The notes: generated from the sequence alone by a model not told the origin. A stretch of 64,000 nt of DNA from Piper betle (GCA_033002965.1 JAURVB010013544.1:55874-119873), one strand, 5' to 3'; shown: positions 24,581 through 37,175, counted from the stretch's first letter. A program made the numbers and translations.

Positions 24581-24941
24581 ATGGAAGGACTGATTCCGTT
24601 GGTTTACCGGGCAATTAAGAAGAGCAACACTCGCCGGCGATATCGATCGTTGTCGGAGCCGGACGGGTGGTCACCAGAAAGGTTCCCAATCATGCAGGAG
24701 ACGGAGATGAATGGCCATCACTATGTGTCGAAAGACCCCAGATATGGCCATGGCCGGATACAACTCCGGCGGTTTCGACTATCGCCGGAATAATTCGGTG
24801 CCCGATTTTCCTCGTGTGAGCTTCTTCTCGCCGCAGCCTGAAGGGAGGAGACTGGCCGGGGTTGGTACTCCGCATCTAAGCAGGGAGGCAATGGGGTTTA
24901 AGAGCCATGGCCGTATGCTTTCTTGCACAAAGGGTGCATAA
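24581..24941 (+). CDS. Small plant-specific protein (MEGLIPLVYRAIK...SCTKGA), frame break
   Basis: The start MEGLIPLVYRAIKKSNTRRR with a basic patch, and the end FKSHGRMLSCTKGA, belong to a family of short uncharacterised plant proteins that begin ME/DGLIPxVYRAIK and finish with a Ser-Cys-x-x-Gly-Ala tail. N-terminal and C-terminal halves lie in different frames (the N-terminal frame stops at 24793; the C-terminal frame runs from before 24755 to the stop at 24939-24941), so one extra base or two missing bases lie between about 24690 and 24760. An RRNNSVPDF motif precedes the tail. The function of the family is unknown to me. A second member lies 1.8 kb downstream on the same strand. Confidence 0.7.
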
Positions 24942-26692
24942 TTGAGGGGGATTATATGGCATGTCAAATGTAATGGGGAAGTGTGCTTCATTAATAAAGT
25001 TTGTATATATGAAAGTTTTGGCAACAAAGAGAAGAAAACTGTTGCTGATTTTCTTAATTTTGTGCCTTAATAAAGCTAAGTTAGTGCAAATTTCAATTTT
25101 CATGTTTGCAGTTTTTGAATTACAAAATAAATCTCCCTTAATCATGCTTTTTAAGAAGCAAATATATTTATCAAAATTAAACAAAAATGCCACAAATAAA
25201 GAAAATGTTTGGACTTGTACATTTTGGCCACCCACTCTCTAAATGATTGACTTTAAGTGATTTTTATTTTTGTTAGGACTTGTACATTTTGGGACGAGGA
25301 TAACCTCTATTGCACTCCTTTTTTAAGGGATCCGTTGGTTGATATGAAAAAATAGTAAAATATACAATTTTGTTTTTACTTACAGATAACAATTAAAATC
25401 ATAATGTAAATATAAAATGTAAAAATAGAAAATACTTTGTGCACCACCAAAATTTTTCCTATTTTTTCCCACCTCGAGCTTGATTAGCCTAAAACATTTG
25501 ACATGTAAGCATGATCCATGTGGCTAATTGAACGAGACAATTGAATCCAGGGGAGGGAAAATGAGGAAAATTTTAGTGGTGTGCATAGTATTACTCGTGT
25601 AAAATTTTTCTTTAAAAAATTTACTCATTTTTCTAGTATTTTTTATAAGAAATTTTTTTGGGTAAAATTTATGAGGACCACTCGGGAGATATCCTATTTG
25701 AATCTTACTACAAAATACTTACAATAAAAATAGAAAATTTTTTAGTGACTTATGCTTTTCCCATGAATTATTATAAATAGATTTTAGAGATTTTTAATGT
25801 ATATTATAAAGGACTATTACAGCCCCATAGTTGCAATTCTTACCCCTACAAAATTAGGCGGCAAAGTCTTCTATATATAAGGCGAACAATGGGTTGAAGG
25901 AAGCAATTAAATTATTTCTCTCCATCGCTTTCAGTTAGAGTCAAAAAATGGATATCAGACGCCTCTAATAGCCCTTTGTCAAGAATGCTTGACGTGGAAC
26001 AATTTAACATCAATTATTAAAATCTTTCATTATAAGGTAGATAAATCCTTGAACATTTTTTAATTTTTCTAATTTTTTGAGTGATTAGAGCCGTCTCGAG
26101 CATGGAAAGTTTCAAGCCAATTTAAATCACAGCTGGTGTAGCTAAAATGCATCTTTATGTGCCAACACAAGAAACCTTGTCCGATGAAATTTTATAAACT
26201 ATACTCAATGCTAACCTACGATTTGTAACATTCTAACATACCATTTGATGCTTCTAATTGAAAAATTACATCAATAATTTTGTTGGCATAATCCATATTG
26301 CATGCACGTAATTAAGGTTGGCTAACAAAATGGAACATTGGAAAATAATACCCACCTAGTCGAACCCGATGAAACAATTAAAATCTATTTATCATCACTT
26401 AGAAAATGATCACATTAATTAGGCGACGAAACGTTCAACCTGACCACATGAAATATTTTTATGTGTAAAGTCTAGACTACTCTTGCTTGCTGGCTTGGCA
26501 TACGTTTTCGTTTGCTCTATTCTATTTGATCTTGCTAGCTCACCAACAAAGATATTCCAATAAATCGAGATAAGAACAACAACATATATTTATATTCATA
26601 CGTTACTAATTGGCTACCCTTGCTTCTTGTACAGAGAAAACCATTTCATTCTTATGTGAAATCCCATCGCAAATGTGCATTCTTCAACTCAA
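24942..26692. other. Intergenic between the two small genes
   Basis: AT-rich. The first 200 bases are presumably the 3' untranslated region of the upstream gene. Nothing else is recognised. Confidence 0.5.
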
Positions 26693-27494
26693 ATGGAAGG
26701 CTTGATACCACTTGTATACCGGGCTATTAAGAGGAGGAGCATTCAACGTCGATATCGGTGTTTATCCAAGGCCACCAAAGAATTAGAGTACCACCAGCAC
26801 TTCAGCAGCCACATTTACAGCACTAATCCTCCCGTCTACTCCTCTTCGGCGGCCGCGATCGGCTTCGGAGATGAGGGATCCGATGGCTACCTCCGGCGGT
26901 GCAACTCCGCCGATGGTATGAATAAAGTGAGTAGAACGAAAGGGCGTTACGGGGCATTGCGAGATCCATGAATTCGAGGTGAATAATGAGAATAAATTGT
27001 AAGGATGAATTCGAGGTGAATAATGAGAATAAATTGTAATGAGGGAAAACTAGGAAGTGTGGCTATATAAGGGGGAGAGACTGATTGTAAAGGACATGAC
27101 TTTTGATGAATTAAATCTTTGTTTTCTTCTTATCTTTGTTCTTTGTTCTTCTTCCTATTTTCTAGGGAGATCTGCCTGGGAGCAGGGTTTAACCACTGTT
27201 CTATCCTCCATCATCTCAACCATTTCTCCAAACTCCCTTCAGATTCCAGGTCAATCGTCTCCTCCATGGCACCAGCCAAGCCGGGGAACAAGCAAGGAAC
27301 TAAGGGGAAAGAGGTCATCCTCGACCTTGGTGAGGAAAATCCTACCAGCCGACGATTTCCGGCGTATCAACTTCTTTACACCTCAATCGGGGAAGTTCAT
27401 GGTTCGAGAGAGTGCTCTTGATTCAGTGAGGAAAGCGAAGAGTTTTAGAAGCCACAATCGTATTCGTATGCTGTCATGTTTCACAGGTGCATGA
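26693..27494 (+). CDS. Second member of the same small-protein family, two exons
   Basis: Exon 1 from the ATG at 26693 (MEGLIPLVYRAIKRRSIQRR) runs through GYLRRCNSADGMNK to a good donor (AAA|GTGAGT) at 26926/26927. The conserved C-terminus (DDFRRINFFTPQSGK, then FRSHNRIRMLSCFTGA, stop at 27492-27494) lies downstream in another frame. The best acceptor is CCCTTCAG at 27242, after a long pyrimidine-rich tract and in the right phase, which gives about 161 residues; an acceptor at 27185 would also keep the frame. The upstream neighbour has both halves without a gap, so this intron is particular to this copy. The function is unknown to me. Confidence 0.65.
26968..27041 (+). repeat. 37-bp tandem duplication in the intron
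   Basis: ATGAATTCGAGGTGAATAAT and the bases after it are repeated after 37 bases (26968 and 27005), inside the predicted intron of the second small gene. Confidence 0.8.
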
Positions 27495-28446
27495 GTAATT
27501 GATTTGCCGATGGATTCATTGTTCAAGAGATGATCAGTATATATGATTGATTTGTGTTGTATAAGTGGGATAACGTTTGCATGGACGTGTTTGTCTGTTT
27601 GATCAGTTGAGATGTACTGTAATGGAGAAAGGGAAGTGCATATTGCATGTCATATATATGTATATATACATCCTTGTGTTCAAGGTGTAATAAATTGCAA
27701 CTATCTAATCCATTTCTCAAATAATCGATAGTTAGGTTGTGCATATAATATGTGCAAATTACATTGGTTGAATCAAGTGGTTAAATGTCGAAGAGTTCAA
27801 GCCTTGTTTAAAGTTCTTATGTGCACTGTCAATAATTGACGAGGGATAAGTAAACTTAAATGGCCTGTGACGTGTTCTGGAGTCGGCAATGCATAAGTTC
27901 TAGAAGCTGGCTACTCTGATTTTACCAATTCCCACTCCATTTGCTTATGATTACGATTATCACAATAGTGATGCGTGATGCATGCCTGCCTTCTTCTATT
28001 TAAAATAAGTTAGCAAGACGAGTTAGTTCAATAGGGTAATAACATCATTTAGATAATACTTTCTACTAAAAAAAGAATAGGTATTTTTAAGTATAATTAT
28101 ACGTCCGTCCAGGTGTTACGTTATAATTGGTGTAACATGCAATAATTAAAAGTTTTACTAATCAGAATGAGTGGGCAAAATTTAGGCTCCAAATAAAATG
28201 AGACCTCATTTAAATTAGTACAAAATAATCTCAAGTACTTGTCCGCATTAGCATATGTCTTAAATAAATAACTGCAACTGGCCATTCCGTCATAATTGTT
28301 TGTTATTAACATCTTTACATGCCTTTCAATTTTTGATTTCCCTAAATATAAGTTTGCCATCATTTTTTTAAAGAAAATATTTATGATGGATTAATTTAGG
28401 GACATCTTCTCCTCTTAAATTTAGGGGGAAAACATAATTAGCCATG
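27495..28446. other. Intergenic, no gene seen
   Basis: 3' side of the second small gene, then AT-rich sequence up to the chromovirus target duplication. Confidence 0.5.
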
Positions 28447-28451
28447 CTTGA
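28447..28451. repeat. Target-site duplication CTTGA, left
   Basis: CTTGA stands directly before the 5' LTR and again directly after the 3' LTR at 36788-36792. Confidence 0.9.
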
Positions 28452-30297
28452 TGTTACAGCCTTAGTCCGAGGACGTGCCGGGTGCGCGGGATTGGGCAGT
28501 TGTTCCCATGCATGCCGGGTCCGACACGAGTAGCACGGGGCTATTCGAGTGGTGAAACAACTGGTTGAGGCTAACACGGTGTTATAGTTGCAGGTAACGA
28601 AGTGCCGAGCATGAGTCAGGTTGGAGACCAAATAAACCTCAAGATGATCGAGACAGGTGCTGGTGACCGAGCACTTGGGCGTCGGATCATGATCGAGCAT
28701 TGGTGCCGAGAACCGAGCACAAGGACTCGAGGTTGATCGCTACGTGCGGATCACGGGAGTGCCGGGAGTGCGCTGGTTCGATGCTGGGGCGTGAACGAGC
28801 ATGATCGAGCGCTGCCGAGACATCGGTGCCGCGTGCTCGAGCATTGTGCGCTAGCGAGGAGTTGGCGTGAACGAGCATGATCGAGCGCTGCCGAGACATC
28901 GGTGCAGCGTGCTCGAGCATTGGGCGCTAGCGGGGTTTATGATCGAGCATGACCGGGACATGGCGAGGTTGCGGTGCGACTCAAGTAGCGAGCATGCACG
29001 AGCGTGATCGAGTCGTGATCGGTAGCGAGGGGTCTGGCTGCACCAGCATGATCGATGGATGGAGTTGATCGGTACTAGAGGTTTATCGGTAGCAGGGGTT
29101 ATCGGTGGTGCGTCTGGGACGTGCACGAGGTTTGCTGGCTTTGGTCGAGCCGAAGACTTGGGTCGAGCCAGGGGGTTGGACGTGTGGTGGTTGTAACTAA
29201 CTACAAGTGCTGGACTTTGTTTGCCGATAGAGATGGGGGAGATCTTGATCGGAATCTTGGAGATAAGATTGCAACTGAATTCAGAGATAAGCATGTCGAG
29301 GGCTGGATTGAATTGAGACGTCAAGGAAGTCCAGGTTCGTGGAAGATCTTGGAGATAATCTTTTGGGAAAAGATTATGCTCGGATTACAGCTTATCTTGG
29401 AACTGAATTGTAACAACGTGGATACTCCTTTATAAGGAGGGAGCCGACGTGAAGAAAAGAGAGGAAGAACTGCCGAGAGGGGTCTTGGTGGAGCGTCGTG
29501 ATCTTTCTTGTGGAGAAGAGAGAAACCTCATCAAGCAAAGGCGTGGAGTGCTGCAGATCAATTCCGGGAGTTGATTCTTCACGAGTTCGACGGCATAGAG
29601 TTGCTGGGCGGTGTGCTGTGATTGGAGGTACGACGTGGTTCTTCTCATAACCTAGTTTGCATTACTTGGTTGAGGGTTTTGCATGTAAACGAGTAGGTCG
29701 TGGGCGGCTGCTCGGGGTTGTGATTTGTGAGGACGATTGTGAGTGTGGGTGCTCTAGTTCTCGCTACTCTTCAGGGGAAGAGTTGAACACCGTGGGGTTT
29801 GCATGTCCATGGTGTAAGCGATCATAGGGGGTGATTGCTGTATCCTTGTTTTGGTGTTTAATTCAAGGTTGGAACCGGGGTTCCGTAATTGTGGTGTTGG
29901 CGTCTGATTTTGGGTACTAGCGGCGTTCTGTGATTCCGGAACTTGCTGCGATACCGATCAGGGGATTGGTGTCAGGATCGACATTGGGTGATCGATCAGA
30001 GTCGCTACATACTACTTGCTTGGTTTGCTATTGTGGAAGTTTTGAGAATTATCTATCGGTACCGAACGATATCGTGCACTGGGCAATTTGGGTGCTGGTA
30101 TTTGTGTTCGGCGTGCATCGTGATTTGCAGGAACGCAGGGAGTGGCTTCGGGTCTCTTATAGAGATCGTCCCGCTACACGTGTAGTGGGGTTTCTGTTGC
30201 GTACTTTGAAGGGAGGCTGGTGTTTCGGGAGCGAAACACGCCGCGCGGTTTGCTGTTGGGGCGAAAAATTTTGTCCCATAGAGAGCGGCCCGTGACA
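28452..30297 (+). repeat. 5' LTR
   Basis: 1846 bases from TGTTACAGCC to CCCGTGACA. A TATA box (TATAAGG at 29431) follows GATACTCCTT and would start the genomic transcript near 29460. A 76-bp near-exact tandem duplication (28789 and 28865, starting GCGTGAACGAGCATGATCGA) lies in U3 and is present in both LTRs. Confidence 0.95.
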
Positions 30298-30299
30298 GA

Positions 30300-30312
30300 G
30301 GTATCAGAGCCC
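30300..30312 (+). other. Primer binding site (initiator tRNA-Met)
   Basis: GGTATCAGAGCCC, two bases after the 5' LTR, is complementary to the 3' end of initiator tRNA-Met, the usual primer for plant LTR retrotransposons. Confidence 0.9.
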
Positions 30313-30400
30313 AGTTTCGGTGAAAACTGGTCGACGAAGCATCCTGTGAAGAAGTTGCACTATAACCTTCAGGGGAGGGTTCTCCACATTTACCGGTGAG

Positions 30401-31147
30401 ATGGATACTCGATCCACTGATGCTCTCAGAGAGAGGGTCGCACGGCTGGAAGTGCTGGTAGGAGGGCCTACCAGTGACGGAGATGGACACACCATCTTCG
30501 ACAAATTGCAGTCTCTGACAGAAGGGTTGTGGGACTTGAACACTCGGTTTACCACTTGGGCCGAGTCCAGCCAGGTGCGAGGTGAGACGGCGGAGATGGG
30601 AGATCTCCGGGCTGCGGTTGAGGAAATGCACGCAGATGTGGCTTTGCTCAAACAAGTGTGGGTAGCGCGGCCTCAGCAGGGAATTGCTGATCGTGTGGCA
30701 GAAGAAGCCGTTCTAGGAAGGCTCAAGGTGCCCGAGCCAAAGAAGTTCGAGGGGACCAGGTCAGCCAAGGACCTGGAGAATTTCATCTGGGACATGCAGG
30801 AATACTTCACTGCTGCGAAGATTCCCGAAGACAGCCAGGTTTCGATGGCCAGTATGTTTATGACCGGTGATGCCAAGTTATGGTACAGATGTCGCGCCGA
30901 AGAGGATGAAGCAGCTGGTCGACACCGGATTGAGACTTGGGAGTTCCTAAAAAAGGAGCTTCGGGAGCAATTCTTTCCAACCAACACTACATGGGTAGCG
31001 AGGTCTCGATTGCAACGGTTGAGACAGACAGGAACAGTTAGGGAGTACGTCAATGACTTCAGCTCTTGTCTCCTCGACATCAAGAATATGTCGGAGGATG
31101 ATAAGTTATTCAACTTTATCAATGTTTGCAGACTTGGGCGCAGATAG
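30401..31147 (+). pseudogene. Chromovirus gag, frame broken near 31123
   Basis: Starts MDTRSTDALRERVARLEVLV and contains the capsid-type retrotransposon gag domain (KVPEPKKFEGTRSAKDLENF, then GDAKLWYR, REQFFPTN and VREYVNDFSSCLLDIK). At about 31121-31127, just after 'NFIN', one base is missing compared with the conserved reading. This sends the frame to a stop at 31145, while the expected continuation ([11 protein letters not shown]) is in the frame of the downstream pol ORF. Gag and pol were therefore one continuous ORF, as in related elements. Confidence 0.88.
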
Positions 31148-34100
31148 AACTAAAGAGGCAGAAGGTACAGGATTTACCTGCAGCTTTGGTGGCAGCCGAT
31201 GCACTGGTGGATATTAGGCCAGGGCCAAGCAACACAGACGTGGGTCCGGCTAAGAAACTCCAGGGTGGTCAGGGCAATCAGCGGGGTGGCATGAGGAAGC
31301 CCTCCAGAAGACCGAAGAAGAAGTTTCAGAACTTCGGTGCAGGGACTCAGGACAGGAAGGTAGCTGATCTGAAGAAGTCTGGGTGTTTTCTGTGCAATGG
31401 TCTGCATCTGGCTCGAGAGTGTCCGACCAAGGGCAAGCTCAGTGCCTTGGTGGCCGAAGCAAACCATGACCAGGAGGATGCGGGTCCTTCTGCTCGAGCA
31501 TCTACCCTTCAGATACTCGGGGCATTGAGAGCTGGAAGTGTAGCTTCAGGGGGAGCTGATTTGATGTTTGTTCCGTGTGTAGTGAATGGGAGGAAGGTTT
31601 CAGCCTTGATAGACACTGGGGCAACCCATAGTTTTGTCTCCAAGGGGATGGCTACGGAGCTGGGGCTGAAAACCGGGACCAACACAAGTAAGATTAAGGC
31701 AGTGAACTCACAGGCGAAGCAGGTGGATGGCATTGCTAGAAGTGTCAGACTGAACCTGGGAGAATTCGAGGGCCGAGTGGATCTCATGGTCATCGAGATG
31801 GATGACTTTGGTTTGATCCTCGGCAATGCGTTTATGAGTACTGCTGGAGTGGGAGTTTTTCCACACCTGGGAGGTATACTGATCATGAACACGGCGGGTG
31901 CAAGCTTTGTTTGTGGCAGTGGGAGGCCTTCTGGGGTCGAGGACCGCACTTTTAGTGGCGAGCACTTGTCGGCAATGCAAGTGGCTCGGGGGTGCAAGCG
32001 GGGAGTCTCGACTTATCTTGCTGTGATGAGAGAGGTCCAGCCGGATCACGTGGTGGTGGTGCCGGACGAACTGTTGGAACTGTTGGAAGGCTATTCTGAT
32101 GTGATGCCAACTGAATTGCCAGACGGGTTACCTCCCAAAAGGACGATCAAACACCGGATCGAGCTGGAGCCAGGGGCAAGAGCACCAGCGAAGGCGCCAT
32201 ATAGGATGTCGCCTAAAGAACTCACAGAACTCAAAATCCAGCTGGGGGAGCTGCTGGATTCGGGGAAAATTCAGCCATCGACTGCACCGTATGGGGCGCC
32301 AGTTCTATTCCAGGAGAAGCACGACGGGTCGATGAGACTATGCGTCGACTATCGGGGACTGAATAAGGTGACCATCAAGAACAAGTACCCAGTTCCTTTA
32401 ATTGCTGATCTGTTTGACAGGTTGAGTGGAGCGCGAGTCTTCACTAAGCTGGACCTGAGGTCAGGATACTGGCAAGTCCGGATTGCGCCGGAGGATGTGT
32501 CAAAAACAACTATGGTCACAAGGTATGGGTCTTTTGAATTCCTTGTGATGCCATTTGGGTTGACAAATGCGCCAGCTACTTTCTGCAACTTGATGAATGA
32601 TGTGTTTCATGATTATCTCGACAAGTTTGTGGTTGTGTATCTGGATGATATAGTTGTTTATAGTGAGTCCATGGAGGAGCACCGTGGACACCTGAAGCAG
32701 GTTATGGATCGCCTAAGGGAACATCAACTCTTTGTGAAGAAAGAGAAGTGTGAGTTCGGCCTGGAGGAAATTAGTTTTCTCGGCCATAAAGTTGGTCAGG
32801 GGTCGGTGCGCATGGAGGAATCAAAGGTCCGAGCCATTGCCGAGTGGCCGGAACCGACGAAGGTGACAGAGGTGAGAAGCTTCCTAGGTTTGGCCAACTA
32901 CTACCGGAAGTTCATACATGGGTACAGCCATGTAGTGTCACCGTTGACTGATCTGCTGAGGAAGGGACAGTCATGGGCGTGGACGGGTTCATGCCAAGCA
33001 GCTTTTGATGAGTTGAAAGCAGCTATATCTTCTGAGCCGATACTGAAGTTGCCGGACTTCAGTCGACCGTTTGAGGTGGTGACAGACGCTTCAGACAAGG
33101 CAGTCGGAGGAGTACTACAGCAGGATGGGCATCCGATAGCTTTTGAGAGTTGGAAGCTGAAGGACGCTGAGACGAGGTACTCAGCGCATGAGAAGGAGAT
33201 GCTTGCAGTGGTACATTGCCTTCGAGTGTGGCGAGTGTATTTGCTGGGATCCAAGTTCGTGGTGATCACGGATAACGTAGCTAACACTTTCTTCAAGACC
33301 CAGAAGAAACTATGCCCGAGACAAGCGAGATGGCAAGAGTTTCTGGCGGAGTACGACTTCGAGTGGTTGCACCAGCCGGGAAAGACGAATCAGGTGGCAG
33401 ATGCCCTGAGTCGAAAGAACATGGAGGTGGTGGCAGCTATATCAGAAATTCAGACTGAGATAATGGGGCAAGTCCGGGAGTTAGCAAGAGACGACCCAGA
33501 GTACAAGAAGCTGGTCGACAGGATCAGTGAGGGGCTGATTCGGAAATATTGGACTGAAGATGGAGTGGTTTACGCCAGTGGGGGTCGGCTTTATATCCCT
33601 ACGGGTAGACTACGGCGAAAGCTAATGGAGGAGTCCCACGACACCCAGTGGGCAGGACATCCTGGGAGAGATAGGATGTACGCTCTAATGACCAGGGCGT
33701 ATTATTGGCCGGGAATGAAGGCTGATATCGAAGCTTTCGTCAGGTCTTGCTTAGTTTGCCAGCAAGACAAGGTGGAGAGACGACTAGAGGCAGGCTTGCT
33801 GCAGCCTCTACCTACACCAACGAGGCCGTGGAGTTCGGTTTCGATGGACTTTGTGTCCGGATTCCCCAAGGTGAGGGGGATGTCGTCGGTGATGGTGGTT
33901 GTAGATCGATTCTCAAAGTATGCCATAGTTACAGCAGCTCCACAGAAATGCTCAGCCGAGAAGACTGCTGAACTGTTCTTTAGGAACGTGGTCAAGTACT
34001 TTGGAGTACCGGCAGACATAGTGAGTGATCGAGACGCCAGGTTCACAGGGAGATTCTGGACGTGCTTGTTTGGTTTACTAGGGAGTAAGCTGAACTTCTC

Positions 34101-34959
34101 TACAGCTAATCATCCTCAGTCTGACGGGCAGACTGAGAGGACGAATGCTCTACTCGAGGAGTATTTGAGGCATTTCGTCACAGCCAGCCAGGGGAACTGG
34201 TTGGATCTTCTTGATGCGGCGCAGTTTTGTTATAATCTGCATCGTTCCTCAGCAACGGGACTGAGTCCTTTCGAGGTTGCTACAGGCTACCAGCCTCTTA
34301 CACCAATGGAGGTAGCTTTGCAAGGGCGCGGAGCGAAGTGTCCAGCAGCATACAGGTTTGCCTGAGACAGGCAGGAGCTGTATGAGGATGCAGTGGATTC
34401 ACTAGCCAAAGCAACACGCAGAATGAAGAGATATGCCGACTTGAGGAGAAGGCCGGTATCATTCAGCGTAGGGGACAAAGTAATGCTGAGACTCACACCA
34501 CAGATCTGGAAGAAGATCAGACGTACCGAGGTGCACAGGGGATTAGTGCAGCGGTATGACGGTCCTTTTGAGGTGGAGAAGGTGATCGGGAGCGTGGCCT
34601 ACAAGTTGAAGCTTCCGGAGAGGTATCAACTTCACCCAGTATTTCATGTCAGCTTTCTCAAGCCATTCCATGAGGATGTGGTCGATCCGAAGAGAACTCG
34701 TCCAAGGAGAGCTCCACCTACTGTCCGGCGGCAATATGTGAAGGAGGTGGGGAAGATTTTGGCACATAGGCAAGGTGCACCAAACACCTGGATTGAGTAT
34801 CTTATCAATTGGAAGGGCGAACCCAGGAGTGAAGCTAGTTGGGAGCGAGCAAGGGACTTGTGGCAGTTTGAGAGAAGAATCAAGAAGTACCAGGGAGGAC
34901 TTAACCCTCCGATGAGGACATCGGATCTCATTGGTGGGGGTGAGCTGTTACAGCCTTAG
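31126..34959 (+). pseudogene. Chromovirus pol: PR, RT, RNase H, IN, chromodomain; one in-frame stop
   Basis: Continues from gag. Seen in order: zinc knuckle [13 protein letters not shown] (about 31384-31422); protease [13 protein letters not shown] (about 31600-31640); reverse transcriptase with [11 protein letters not shown] and the catalytic YLDD (about 32638-32650); RNase H with VTDAS (about 33080) ; integrase with an HHCC zinc finger ending CLVCQQ (about 33640-33765) and DDE residues in [17 protein letters not shown] and the Glu of the [13 protein letters not shown] region; a chromodomain near the C-terminus (WIEYLINWKG, then EASWER, about 34790-34850). A TGA at 34363-34365 interrupts the frame after integrase, at a place where Trp is expected. 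Everything else is open, which fits a young insertion. Confidence 0.93.
34933..34945 (+). other. Polypurine tract
   Basis: GGTGGGGGTGAGC lies directly before the 3' LTR, where plus-strand synthesis is primed. Confidence 0.8.
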
Positions 34960-36787
34960 TCCGAGGACGTGCCGGGTGCGCGGGATTGGGCAGTTGTTCC
35001 CATGCATGCCGGGTCCGACACGAGTAGCACGAGGCTATTCGAGTGGTGAAACAACTGGTTGAGACTAACACGGTGTTATAGTTGCAGGTAACGAAGTGCC
35101 GAGCATGAGTCAGGTCGGAGACCAAATAAACCTCAAGATGATCGAGACAGGTGCTGGTGACCGAGCACTTGGGCGTCGGATCATGATCGAGCATTGGTGC
35201 CGAGAACCGAGCACGAGGACTCGAGGTTGATCGCTACGTGCGGATCACGGGAGTGCCGGGAGTGCGCTGGTTCGATGCTGGGGCGTGAATGAGCATGATC
35301 GAGCGCTGCCGAGACATCGGTGCCGCATGCTCGAGCATTGTGCGCTAGCGAGGAGTTGGCGTGAACGAGCATGATCGAGCGCTGCCGAGACATCGGTGCA
35401 GCGTGCTCGAGCATTGGGCGCTAGCGGGGTTTATGATCGAGCATGACCGGGACATGGCGAGGTTGCGGTGCGACTCAAGTAGCGAGCATGCACGAGCGTG
35501 ATCGAGTCGTGATCGGTAGCGAGGGGTCTGGCTGCACCAGCATGATCGATGGATGGAGTTGATCGGTACTAGAGGTTTATCGGTAGCAGGGGTTATCGGT
35601 GGTGCGTCTGGGACGTGCACGAGGTTTGCTGGCTTTGGTCGAGCCAAAGACTTGGGTCGAGCCAGGGGGTTGGACGTGTGGTGGTTGTAACTAACTACAA
35701 GTGCTGGACTTTGTTTGCCGATAGAGATGGGGGAGATCTTGATCGGAATCTTGGAGATAAGATTGCAACTGAATTCAGAGATAAGCATGTCGAGGGCTGG
35801 ATTGAATTGAGACGTCAAGGAAGTCCAGGTTCGTGGGAGATCTTGGAGATAATCTTTTGGGAAAAGATTATGCTCGGATTACAGCTTATCTTGGAACTGA
35901 ATTGTAACAACGTGGATACTCCTTTATAAGGAGGGAGCCGACGTGAAGAAAAGGAGAGAACTGCCGAGAGGGGTCTTGGTGGAGCGTCGTGATCTTTCTT
36001 GTGGAGAAGAGAGAAACCTCATCAAGCAAAGGCGTGGAGTGCTGCAGATCAATTCCGGGAGTTGATTCTTCACGAGTTCGACGGCATAGAGTTGCTGGGC
36101 GGTGTGCTGTGATTGGAGGTACGACGTGGTTCTTCTCATAACCTAGTTTGCATTACTTGGTTGAGGGTTTTGCATGTAAACGAGTAGGTCGTGGGTGGCT
36201 GCTCGGGGTTGTGATTTGTGAGGACGATTGTGAGTGTGGGTGCTCTAGTTCTCGCTACTCTTCAGGGGAAGAGTTGAACACCGTGGGGTTTGCATGTCCA
36301 TGGTGTAAGCGATCATAGGGGGTGATTGTTTTATCCTTGTTTTGGTGTTTAATTCAAGGTTGGAACCGGGGTTCCGTAATTGTGGTGTTGGCGTCTGATT
36401 TTGGGTACTAGCGGCGTTCTGTGATTCCGGAACTTGTTGCGATACCGATCAGGGGATTGGTGTCAGGATCGACATTGGGTGATCGATCAGAGTCGCTACA
36501 TACTACTTGCTTGGTTTGCTATTGTGGAAGTTTGAGAATTATCTATCGGTACCGAACGATATCGTGCACTGGGCAATTTGGGTGCTGGTATTCGTGTTCG
36601 GCGTGCATCGTGATTTGCAGGAACGCAGGGAGTGGCTTCGGGTCTCTTATAGAGATCGTCCTGCTACACGTGTAGTGGGGTTTCTGTTGCGTACTTTGAA
36701 GGGAGGCTGGTGTTTCGGGAGCGAAACACGCCGCGCGGTTTGCTGTTGGGGCGAAAAATTTTGTCCCATGGAGAGCGGCCCGTGACA
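34946..36787 (+). repeat. 3' LTR, facing ZIP4
   Basis: 1842 bases. Its TATA box (TATAAGG at 35926) points toward ZIP4, whose start codon is 388 bases beyond the LTR end, so readthrough or LTR-started transcripts could reach the gene. No expression can be inferred from sequence. Confidence 0.95.
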
Positions 36788-36792
36788 CTTGA
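36788..36792. repeat. Target-site duplication CTTGA, right
   Basis: Exact copy of 28447-28451. Confidence 0.9.
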
Positions 36793-37175
36793 TATATTAG
36801 TTATACCCTTTGAGTACGCAAGTCAAGACATTATCAAATTTTAGAAACTCTAATCATGCTAAATTTTTAAAATAAACAGTGTAACTTAATAATAATAACA
36901 ATCCCTATAAAACACAAATTCTAAAATCCGGGTAACTGGTTTTTTAGTTCAGTTCTGAATCGAAATTTGATATGGTTTTTGTTGAACCAAGAAATGAAAC
37001 AAACGGGTTCAGAACCTAACCGAACCGCCAGGAAAGTCTGGTTTCGATTCGGTTCTCGGTTTGCACCTCGTGGCCCGGAAAAAGGGTAGTAACGTCATTT
37101 CCTGACATTTTAAATCACTCCCTCGCACCCTCCAAAATTTGAACTTCGCATTTTCGAATCCTCGCCGGCCGGAAA

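Larger units (their letters stand above)
28452..36787 (+). mobile_element. Complete Ty3/gypsy chromovirus, Galadriel-like
   Basis: An 8.3-kb LTR retrotransposon with 5' LTR 28452-30297, 3' LTR 34946-36787, TG...CA ends, a 5-bp target duplication, a tRNA-Met primer site, a gag-pol region and a polypurine tract. Domain order is gag, zinc knuckle, protease, RT, RNase H, integrase, chromodomain, as in plant chromoviruses; the wording of gag and integrase resembles the Galadriel/Monkey group. By eye the LTRs differ at about 15 positions plus two short indels (about 0.8 percent), so the insertion is young. One missing base in gag and one stop in pol disable this copy. Confidence 0.95.

Noticed and set aside
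28368..30655. Several 70-200 codon frames on both strands of the chromovirus LTR and leader
   Set aside because: They recur in both LTRs, have no domains and are chance frames of GC-richer repeat DNA.
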